A stretch of 64,000 nucleotides of DNA, taken from assembly GCF_000143535.2 (NCBI RefSeq), contig NC_037321.1, forward strand, positions 620,001 through 684,000, in the 5' to 3' direction. The notes below the pieces were generated by a model. The model was given only the letters and a program-made list of their open reading frames with translations. It was not told where the DNA came from and did not search any database. The stretch comes from Botrytis cinerea B05.10 (taxonomy: Eukaryota > Ascomycota > Leotiomycetes > Helotiales > Sclerotiniaceae). Shown in pieces: positions 38,237-49,100 of the stretch (its first letter is position 1; every line of letters starts with the position of its first letter). The translations under genes and the position numbers were made by a program.

Positions 38237-40603
38237 TCACGCCAAATCTTCCTCACTCTCTCCCGAATCCATTACCTCGGGACTCGGCACTTTCTTTCCC
38301 AAACCCGGCACCTTAGGACTCGGAACCTTCAACTTCGCCTCGGCCAAAAGCTCCGCATAAAGCTCCGGATTTTCATCCCTCAAGCCTTGTATCCACGTCG
38401 GATGCTGTTCATCATCGCTCTCGTCCTCGTCCAACTCAATCCCAAACCGCAACTTCCTCTCCTTCACCAACAACATCAAATTATATACCCTCTCCTCATC
38501 CTCCACCGCCGCCGCCTCCGCCGCCTCCTCCTCCGCAATCGCCAAATTCCAATCCCGCTCCCATAATTCCCTCACGTGCCCTTCCGAGAATCGATACTTC
38601 AGCACTTTTTCCTGCGATATCGCCCAGTCGGGAAGACTCTTAAACATAAGCGGTATGCGAATCTTGTACCCTTCTTGAAGAATCCGTCCTAGCTTCTTTT
38701 CTTCAATTCTTTTTTCTCGCTCATCTTTCATCGCAGCTCGAATCACTTTGTTCAACTGCGCACTATAATTCCCCGCAATATCCCCCTTCACAGCCGGAGC
38801 CACTTTCTTCACCGGCGCACTGGGTACCCCCAGGATTTCCTCCGCCGCATCCACAACCGGCGGGCGCGTCGCAAAGTTATATATCATCAGCCCCACCGTC
38901 CACACATCCGTCTGTGCATCATAGTAGTCCTTATCCGGGGTTGTTCCATCATCACCACCCTCTTCCGCGTCAATGCGTCCGCCAGGCGGGAGAAAATTCG
39001 CAGTCCCGAAATCTCCAACTTTGATATCGGGGTATACTTTTGATCGCGCCTCGGGGGTCGAGGCATGGGGTGGCCATTTCAGAAACACGTTCTGCGGCGC
39101 GAGATCCATGGTGATGATCATACCGCGATTTTTGTGTTCCGGCCGGGTATTGTAATCGGGATGTTCGTTGTGCAGGAAGAGAATGGCGGAGATGAGCTGC
39201 GAGAATATGTGCCAGAGGAAAAGTTCTGGAGGATAGTGTCGATCGTGGAGAGCGGGGACCTGGAGATATTCCTCATGGCGCATCTGACGGCCTAAATTTG
39301 CGATACGGACCATATGTCTTCTTTGTATTGCTAAGTCCAGGAGTTGGTGTCCTTCCTGATAGCCGTGGAGAATCCGATAAAGATCCCCGCCATCGCAGTA
39401 CTCGTAGTATGAGGCGAACATTACCATGCCTCTTTCTTCCTGGGCGCCGAATTGGGATGTGAAATCGAGAAAGGCGTCCAGGGCGCAGATGTGCGGATGT
39501 CCAGATTTGATGTATTGGAGATAGCAGCGGTTTTCACGGTAGCGTTTGGAGAGCAGATTGCGGGTGGCGATGAGGGTGGGTGAGCTGATGGTTGCTTCGG
39601 AAGAGGGCGTGATGGGGGGTGTGCGCGAGAGGGGGTTGGGTGGGGTGTGTGGAGGGGGAGGGGGGTTTTCGCGTTTGCGTCGAGAGAACCGTTGGTCGGC
39701 GGTTTCGGATTGGATTTTTAGAGCGTACCGTTTTTGGGTGAGGGTGTTGAGGACGAGGACTAGGGGTGGGGAGATACGGTTAGCTTATGTATTTTGGGGT
39801 TGGAGTATTTGTGGATAGGATAGGGGTAGCGAGAATGCTGGATCCCTGATTCTCTCTATTTGCTTCTTTCTCAAAACTCAAATTTTCTCTCTCTTCCTCA
39901 GAGTCAAGGAAACCAAATCCTCCCCCTTTTCAACTCCTCTCCAGAAAAAAAAAATCAAACGAAAAGCCAAGCAAGAAGAAAAGTAAAATAAAAACATACA
40001 AACACTACCAAACCCGCCAACCCCCAAAATCCCCTCAAAAACCTGATTCTTCAACCCCCCCAACCTCGGATCTTCTCTCCACTTATTCCGCCTAATGCTT
40101 TTCGGCGTCTTCTTCAACGACTGATAAAAATGCGCAAGCCGCGCTTCCGATTCACGGATATCGCGTTTCGAGAGCGAGGATTCCTGGTCTGGGGAGGGGG
40201 GCGTGTGGAAACTATCAGAATTTGAGGAGGAAGAGGATGGGTCGGGTGTGTGGTATGATGAGTGGTCGGAGGGATCGTCGGGAGGATTTGCAGATGGATC
40301 CGGGGGGATTCGATCATCTGGATTCGAGGGTTTGGCGGGGGGCAGCGGTGCGGGATTGGCGGATCGTAACCCGATTTCTTCGAGAAATCTTTGGGATATC
40401 TTTTGAAGGTTTTCGACGAGTGGAAGAACTTGCAGCGGCATTTCGGTGCTCGTGAGAAGCGGTGTGTTTTCTGGGAGGACCCGGGTGTAGATTGAGATGA
40501 TGAGAGAGAGGTAGAAGAAGCAGTAGTTCAGTCGGTTGGCCATGGTGAATAGCCGAGAGAGATGGGAGAGATGGGCTTGCGTTAGGATAGTTGCACGCTG
40601 CAT
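38237..40603 (-). CDS. Atypical protein kinase with a degenerate HRD motif
   Basis: Two exons, 40603-40000 and 39759-38237 (240-nt intron in phase 1), give up to 708 residues; if the ATG at 40441 (MPLQVLPLVENLQKIS) is used, 654. I favour the latter because the extra 54 residues are an uncommon hydrophobic stretch. A Pro/Ser/Asp-rich N-terminus leads to the glycine loop GILGVGGFGSVF, whose last residues are joined across the intron, then YALKI with the VAIK Lys. The catalytic loop reads ITMDLAPQNVFL: Asp and Asn are kept but the His-Arg of HRD is Thr-Met and the usual Lys is Ala. GDFGTANFL keeps DFG. A long insertion separates the glycine loop from the hinge (YYEYCDGGDLYRIL). The C-terminus has a Pro/Ser-rich charged tail. 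Confidence 0.8.
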
Positions 40604-42063
40604 AGTTTTTATGGCTTGGGGTTTGGATGGGTGTTGTTATTTTGGAGGGTGGAGAGTTAGATGACATGGCATGTCGTGTTGTGTAGTTTGAGTTGGATTG
40701 GAATGAACGGTAGTCAATGGCTTTGATTATAGTGATGAATAATGCTGAAAGAGAATTTGATATGTGTCAGCTTTGTTACCCGTGGATTTGCAAGAAAGTT
40801 CATGGGGAACAAAGAGGTCTTCCGCATTTGATGCGAGGAGATGGCATGGATGGCTTTGTTATTTAAAATTAAATAATCCATGTTAGTAAAAACATCTTTC
40901 GGTAGTATTGAAAGTATGTAATCAAATCGATTCAGTAAGGAAAATATCCGTGCTACTCTCTGAATCGTCTTGAATCTTGGGTTGGGGAACAATCAAACAC
41001 TACTTAGCAATTGTAAGAAATGATTGAAAATTTCAAAATGAGAGGTTACGATAAATATCCTTGGGAATACGTGGAATTAAGATAGAGATAAGTTTGCTAT
41101 ACGAGATGGATACATATTCGTTTGTAAATTTTCCAAGTTGTGCTGCGATAGAAAATTATCGGATATGGGTACGTACATTCGCTTGTCACTTCTACCCCTT
41201 TCACAATTGAAAGAAAAGATGGAAATGGAAATATACGAGTACAGTGATTCTTTAATTCTCTAAACTCCGCTTCTCGGTAAAAAAAAAAACTCGAGAAACT
41301 AAAGTCCCATCCATCGCATCAATAGATGTATACAAGAAGAAGGAAAGACGAGAAGTACCCTGATCCGACTCACCAATTGACGACGTGATAAACCACTCTG
41401 TATATCCCAGATCAAGCCATGCCATCACAACCCGAGAAATTTGCAGCAAGAAGGAATAGCTAAATTACTACAGCCAAAATCCATTATTGTTGGACTTCTC
41501 AATCCTTCACAACTTCCCACTCACTATCTCGACCCCCTACCAGAAATATCAAATGAAAAAGCGAAAATTCTCATTAACAACGCTCTACTACTATAGTAGA
41601 AAAAGGGTACTAATCGATGAATTATGATAATTGCACCAATTATAGAGATACTGAAGTAGCGAGAAGAATGTTGATCCCGTAATCTGTACTTTCTTTCACA
41701 GGCGCTGTTCGGAAGCGAACATTAAAGCAAAAATTTATTGGTTGCGATAACTGTATGTCCTGTAGATAAATTCTGCCGCTATAAACAGGAACGATATCAA
41801 GAAGACTATTCTTGACTTTGAAGAATGATGAACGAGAAAGACATAAGACTCTTAGGAAGTTGGAAGTTGAAAAACATATAAGACTTGCTATATATATAAA
41901 TATATGGCTCACTTGAAGGGTATATTCTGTCCGTTTCCTTCAACCAAAACTTTACATGCAAATAACTTTCCTCCCATGCCCAAGCCCATATCCGTATTTA
42001 TATTCAGCACCGCCATCATTATACAGCATATTGTACATTTCATCGTAAATAATAGTACACAAA
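40604..42063. other. Intergenic region, no supported gene
   Basis: About 1.46 kb of moderately AT-rich sequence between the 5' end of the kinase-like gene and the 3' end of the PTH11-like gene. It must hold the kinase promoter. I see no ORF with gene structure. Confidence 0.5.
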
Positions 42064-43543
42064 TCAAACCATGTCTGTTTCCAAGTTTTTCCTCCTCTCA
42101 TCATACTCGATCTGGATCTCCGTCCGCCGCAGAATTCTTCCATCCGGCATCGAAACCAATTCATACTCCTCATTCTCCCCTTCCAGTCCCCTTTCATTAC
42201 CAGCAGATCTTCCACTCGCTTCCTCCAAAATCCTCTCCTCACTGTGTCCACTCTTGCCACTCCAGCTCTTAACCGTCTTAAGATTCGGGGATTGCGCATG
42301 AATAGTACCCCCCAGACTCAATTCATTCGATAGATGGGTCGCAGTGCGATTACTCGGACCAAAAGGAGTCTTCTTAAATCCACTCCAAGAGCCTGATCGT
42401 GGGCCTCCAGGCTCAGTATCTGAGCTGCCATCGCTGCTGAAACCAAGGATTTTCCAGCTACGAAGAAGAGGACGGAGAGTGGCGGTTGACGCAGCGACTA
42501 TGCCGAGAGCAATCTCAATCGTAGACCAGACGAAAACAGGAGCGATGGAATCTGTGTGTGGGAGATGTGATGTCAGTTGATGAAGTGAACTCAAGTGTGT
42601 ATCGCTAGTTTGAATAGAAACGCTAGCACGGAGCAACTTACACAATGAATCTGTAACGTTCAGAAAAGCCACGAGGTACTTAAGACGAATGATCGTAGCA
42701 ATGCTTGCACTATTAAGGCAAAGCCTTGTGTCAGTTTCCCTGTATCCATGAAGACGATAAAGTGTTTTCTTACACGATTCCTAAACCGAGAATAAACATA
42801 ATCGAGAACTTTAAACGAAGGCTCATCTTGATATCCCACAACATCGGTATTGGCAACAAGGCAAAAAGCCAATCAAAGAAGATCGTCTCGGCCGAGATGG
42901 CATATGCAAAATTCGCAATGATACGAGGCTCGAGACAGACCCCTGGAGTTAACGGATCCCATGACGCTTTTAATGGTCTACACTGTACACATGAAATAAC
43001 AAATGTTACTATTGACCATATCCATATTATAACAAGACTGATCCAAATAAGATATTTGTAGAAGGTTTTGACAGAAGTAATGCGAAGTAGGAGGAGTCCG
43101 ACGCTCGTTTTTATTATGGCGGTGCAAAGAATATAGCAGAGCTCGACGAGAACTTGGTACTGGATGTGTTAAAATCTTTCCACGTCTTGTAAATCAACGC
43201 AGGATATAACTCATGGTATATACCTTTGCAGCACCGATTAATTGATCGTAAGTGAGTTGAGTGGCATGCACTCCAATTCCATAATGAACACCAAGGTATG
43301 AAAGAGCTGATGTGACAGTATACGCGACCTGCAAGTTCGATTAGCTAAAACTTAATTTGAGATTGGAAGGCCATCGTTATATCTTCGGGTTCCACTCACC
43401 AATCCAAGAAGAATCCAATAATCATCGCTTCCAAAAGTCCTCGAAACGAATATCCTCGTGTAACATCGCAATCCAACACTCAACAAAGAGAAAAACAAGC
43501 CCACGGTCACTACGGTAATAATCTGGATTTGTCGGCCGTCCAT
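42064..43543 (-). CDS. PTH11-like rhodopsin-domain integral membrane protein
   Basis: Seven-helix fungal membrane protein of the PTH11-type/rhodopsin-domain group, candidates for environmental sensing; this member has no CFEM domain. Five exons (43543-43400, 43328-43224, 43159-42774, 42709-42642, 42551-42064) with four introns of 64-90 nt encode 396 residues. Family hallmarks: FGSDDYWILLGL (the DD-x-W block of helix 2), KYQVLVELCYILCTAIIKTS (helix 3-4), CRPLKAFWDPLTPGVCLEP (the QCRPxxxxWD...G.C loop with two Cys), DWLFALLPIPMLWDIKMSLR (helix 6), RLKYLVAF, and YSIAPVFVWSTIEIALGI (helix 7). The C-terminal 130 residues are a Ser-rich cytosolic tail. All junctions are in phase. Confidence 0.88.
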
Positions 43544-46118
43544 GATATAAACAACCTCGTCGTAGTGGGTAGCTATTCAAACATTAATAGGATCGATCAT
43601 GACAAAATACAGATGTAGAATTTTCTTTCGTACACAAAATTGCGATTTAAGCCCAAGAGGTTCCACATATATGAGGGGATGGATGACTGCCTCGATTGTA
43701 TGTTCGACTTCCGTACTTAGATTGTTTTGGCATATTGAGCAGTCGAGGGGATTTAACGATCCGTGCAGAGATCCCATACCGTATGAGCTCTGATGTCAAG
43801 CTGGGGAAAGCTGGGCAGTATGTATGGATGCGAGAATTAGCCAAGTGGATACTTTCGAAGAGGGGTTTAAATCCATTATTGCTTAATTCCCGTCAAATTT
43901 CTGGGATTCGTGCGCATCGGAAGCAAACTAGATCTGAATGCAGTAAATGAAGAAAGGCCCATTATCAGTTTGTAGTTATGCGTTAGTGGTGATAATTATG
44001 CTCGGTTATGCAAGGGGAGGAATTTTGTAAGACTCTCATTCTGAAAGTAGGTAAGCTCGTAAGAAAGGGACCTGGGCTTAGCATTGAGTGATGAAATAAA
44101 TTCCCCGAGGAAAAAGGTGAATCAATTGGGATACATACTTTACACTTGCTCAACTTGTAACCGCTTAGACTTGGAAGTTTGGATCCCCGGCAACTATTTC
44201 TTTACAACCAATTAAACGACGATCCAGAAGTCGAATGTCGAAGTTAAATATGATCCTAGTGGCCGATCGGTGGATCACGAAACCCCATACCAGGTCAAGA
44301 CTTAAGAGCACCAGAAGGGAGAAGCAACGTCCCGATTCTCAAGACCATATAAACGCAAGAGATTCGCCCCCTTGGCCACCAGGGCCTCAACAATTGGCGA
44401 GATTGTAATGTCGAACGAATTCGAACTTGGCTAGCCACACACAAGCGACAGCCTGCTGAACCATATCTACCCCCAGATTTCCTGGCAAAATCGACATGTG
44501 AACCATCCATCCAGGAAACCCCCGTATAACGAAAGAGTGAATGTGTAAAGTTTCCACGGGCATTTGGAAAGAGGTTTTCTCTGTGGTAGATCTCGCTAGT
44601 TAGGTGGGGTACACAAAGATCATCTCTCGTATTATCGGAATACAACGATTAGCTCAACAACCCATTCTCGGTAGTAAAGCACTAGAATCAACATATCTTT
44701 CGTACCCAACGCAGTGATACACTAATAAACTGACTAGGTTCGTGACGAGCAGATCCTGTATGAGCGTATGTACACACGTAATATCATTCATCTTCCCTCC
44801 CCACAGCCAACCACAAATGGAAAAAAACAAGTGTCATTACCGACCCGTTACGCTCAGACCGAATAATTGACAGCTCCATCGCCATCAACTGTATGTGTAT
44901 ATCTAGCAATCAAATAATTGAAGATCTATGAATGTCCAATTTGAATAGAATGCTGCACGTTCCACTATAACATGACAAATAGGCATCTACGGCACGGAAA
45001 ACGAGTGCCGGGTTGAGACTCGTCGACGTTCTGGATATTTACCGAAGACTAGATACACAACCAGTCCAAGCCCTCGTCGTCTAGAACAAGCCCCAAGAAA
45101 TAGCTAGTAGCACGTGACTATGATTCTCCAAGGCCACTCGGCCCATGACTCAACGTCATTTTTTGAACATCAGATGTATCGAACGCCCAAATTTAGACCA
45201 ACCATTGCTCTGTGCAAGCCTAAAACGCACCAAGAAAGTCAAATGAAAGCAACGTTTTAATGAGGCTTTGTCTAAAACACCTATCACTTCTCGCCCCCTT
45301 TACTGTTACTTCTGTGTTGACCTTAGGTAAGGGTTAGACATGCTGTGTATCGGTGTTGTCAGAAAGGAATCGCATCCCGAACCTCGAAATCGAGACCTTT
45401 TCTTAGCAAGGAGATTTATACGAACTGCCGTGTCACTAAGGTAAAGTAAACTAATACGTCCACATCAGCCCCTCCATCTCCACTTCCGCCATCAATAGAG
45501 CACTTTTTAGCCTCATCAACTACTTCTCACGGAATAATTCCTTGTGATTCTTTACATCATTCAGATGATCTCTCATTGGAACTCGCGAAGTCATATTCAT
45601 GAGCCTCGGACCTCTTGCTCAACACTTACGTGGACGTCACGTGGACGTCTAATATTACCGGTGCGGTAATTTTCTTTACAACAAGCCTCTCAAGCTCTGG
45701 AAACTGCTCGCGTTGCATATTAAAAGTTCAATGATTAAATATTTCTTTCTATTAATAATATTCACTGATGTGTGATATGATTGATTAAATCAACCAAAGA
45801 TCTCTATTGGTCCTATGTGGCCAATTCATCCAAGCAATAAGGTATATGTTGAGCCATTTTGACACGCCAGGTACCCCCTTCCGGCCTGTATTTCCATGAT
45901 GCGCAATTTTTTATGTAGCACTTCCTGATTCAATAACCCATCCCGGTGAAATGAACCCAGTAAAAAGTAACATCCAATGGAATGAATGTTCAGGTATCTC
46001 GAATGATAAAAATGTAATTTCCTTCCCATCCCAAACCGTCATTGTACACACTTTAGAAGCCAAGTGAACGCCATAAGCAAATTCCCCTCCAGAATTGTAA
46101 TGGATTGGTTGGATCTAA
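43544..46118. other. 2.6-kb gene-poor intergenic region
   Basis: Upstream of the PTH11-like gene and downstream of SCC2. Scattered short ORFs only. A tandem 11-bp repeat with CACGTG and GACGTC cores lies at 45628-45649. Confidence 0.5.
45628..45649. promoter_or_regulatory. Tandem 11-bp repeat with E-box (CACGTG) and two CRE-like (GACGTC) palindromes
   Basis: Two perfect adjacent copies of ACGTGGACGTC form a GACGTC-CACGTG-GACGTC-like cluster. Such cores are bound by bHLH and bZIP factors. Which gene it could control is unclear, because it is about 2.1 kb upstream of the PTH11-like gene. Confidence 0.45.
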
Positions 46119-49100
46119 TCATTCCCACTCGCCTTCATCATTGCGCTCAACAGAAGCTCCCTTCCCAGGGGTAAAACTCGTTACCTTTGGTTTACCTCTT
46201 CCTCTGGGAATTGAACTGGACCTAGCTCGCTTCTTCCGCCCCCCTGTAGCTCCATTGGCACCGGCTTTCCTCTTACGGCCTCTTCCGCTGCCACCCGGCG
46301 GACCTGGTGTGCCATCTTCGTCGTCGCTCGGGGTGCTCATTCTACCTCTCTCGTCAATCTCGTCATTTTCTGCTGAGACCTTGAAGTCGTGATCTACATT
46401 AAGTAACTCCACAAAAGCTCGACATTGAGCTTCCATTTTGTCCTCAGATTCGCAACTAGTCATTCTACCACAAACTTCGCTCCAGAATTTATCACCAGTA
46501 ACGCTTGCTACCCTTACCGGGGCACGACTGAGATCTTTGGTTGCACCTTTAACTTTTCCATCTCTATTCATCAATCCAAACTGACGACGAAGATACGTAC
46601 GAGCCTCCCACAAATTTGTTAACATGATTGAAATTGCAGTGAGTTGTTGTAGGCGCATTGAATCTCGTTTTGGTACGTTTAGGTGACTATGACCATTGGC
46701 ATCAGTTTCATTTGCTGGTTGGTCAAGGCTAATATGAAGGACCTCTGTCTCAATCGCATGAGCGATGCCCGTACCTGTACCCGCGACCAATTTTTCCATC
46801 GAATCAATAGTTGACAGCAATTCATCCACAGTTTGATATTCGAAGAAAGCTAGGTTCTCGATGATGAACTGGGCGAAGTCCAAATGATGTGGTAGGTCTT
46901 CAATAGTATCGAGTTTTGCCGGGTCAAAATTGATGCGAGAGCATAAGCTATCGAACAATTTCTTTCGGTTCTTGACTTTACTAATTTTCATGACTTCAAT
47001 CATCATCCAAAGTTTCGAAGTGAAAGGATTAAGTGTAGCACCATGAGTATCCTTGACTACATCTCTCTGGTATGCGTACGCAGCCAGAACAGCTCGCATA
47101 TATTCCTTCTCAAGAATCGTCTCATGCTTTTCATGAAGAGCCCTGTGCTCCCTGAATGCAATGTCGGCAATTTTGCTGGTAGGTGAAGTTTCCAAGGCGA
47201 TGAGGGTGCAAGCAGTTTCCTTGGGATGAACAAGACCTTGCCTATTGATGCTTGCCACAACCTCTGCAGCAAGAAGCGCTTCCTTATCCTGGCTACCGAG
47301 CGCGATGCGAGCAATATCTTTCAAGAATCTCTGGGCAATATCCAATGCAACACCGTCACCTTGACTGCCGCCCATGACACCCAATTTTGCCTTTGAATCT
47401 GTACCAGTGCCAACGGCACCATCGCCACTTTCTTCTGATCGTTTTTCCTCAATTGAAAGATATTCTTTGAAGGCTCTCATCACGATCGTCTCCAATTCCA
47501 GATCCTGATCACTAAATACTTGAATGAACGTGGTGTAAACGTTGGCGGCGGAAAAGTTCTTCGGCCAGGATTGACAAACCATGCCCATTGCATCAAGCGC
47601 ATGCTTGCGAACTTCCATAGGCTGAGAAGGTGTTGCAAATGGGGCAAATGTATCAACCATTAGTTTCGAAACCGAGGTACCTTTCATCTTTGGAAACTCC
47701 TTCTCCTTGAAAATCTCATGCTGAGGATCAAGATCGCAATGCTTACCACACATGCCACAAATAAGAAGAAGTTTTGTCAGCTTCTTAACAAGATCAGCTC
47801 TCTTCGAATCGTTCAAATCGATGCTTTTCATCTTCTGAATGCCAGCCAAACTAGATAACACGACTCTTGTTAAGTTATGATAATCATCAAGAACACTGCT
47901 AATGATCCATAAGCATGCAACAATGTCATCTAAAATAGATTTGGGACTGCGAGTCATAGTTGGCAAAAGATGCTTTCTGATTTCAGTGAGGAAACCATGT
48001 TGAACCTTGGGTAAACTAGGGAGGACGTAGCGGAATATGATAACAACTGAACGATAGATAGCAGCTTCATCACCACTACCGACGTTTGCAACATATGGCT
48101 GTAGTAATTGGATTTGATCAGCTGTGAATAGATTTGCATTAGACTTGGCGAATATGGTGAGCACTTCTAGAGATTCCCGAAGGTTTGGTGCATCGGAATC
48201 TTCGGAAGCGGCATTGTCAATAATTGTCTCAAACATAGCAGCAACAAGTGCTTTGCAGACCTTGAAATTAGCATCGGGGTATTTCGACTTTTGTGAAAGT
48301 AGATTCTGGAGCACTTTGTCTAACACACCAGAGGTTCCATTCTGTCTTTGAGCCGTCTTGATGATCAAGGTAACGTGATCTGAGATGGCGAGTTTTGCTT
48401 GAACTGATGTATCTTCGGATCCAGTTATTTTGTAGAAAGGTAACATCCAAACTTCCTCTATTGTGGACCGAGCCAGTTCTTGAACACTGTCATCAAGGTC
48501 GGTGACTCTGTATAGGATAGCATCTGCAATTGAGGCCCTGACATCTTTATTGGTGTTGTTCAAATAAATGTCTTTTAGTAGTTTCATAGCTCGTTTTCGA
48601 ACACCGACCCCACTATCATTGACACGTTGAAGAATACTAGGAGTCATCTCCACCTCGAGAGATGGTACCAATGAGATGCATTTTCCAATGAGACCCAATG
48701 CCGAATCTCTTACACCAACTGAAGGATCATTCGAGCACCTTAAAATCATTTGCTTGGCAGTAGGCTCTCTTTCAAGAATGGTTGGATCTGTTTCCAGAAC
48801 CTGGTTCACACTCTTCAGACTCTTACTTCTGACGGTAGCTTGTTCGCTGAACATTGATCGAAGTAAGATGTCGAGCACACGACTGAAAGATGTGCAAAAG
48901 GTTGAATGCAACAAGGTCACAGAGTAAGCCAGGCGGGCATGACTAGGGTCGACTGAGCCGTGGCCATATTCTGTAGAAAACCATTTCTTATCTGTGATCA
49001 TCATTCTAAGTCTGTACGCCACTTTACCATAGTTCTCCTCGATGCGCTCGTGATCAGGATCGCTATCAAGAATGTTGTCGTATTCGTCTGCCAACTGTGA

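Noticed and set aside
45361..45440. Possible tRNA near 45370
   Set aside because: Has a CGAACC-like box but no matching acceptor or anticodon stems.
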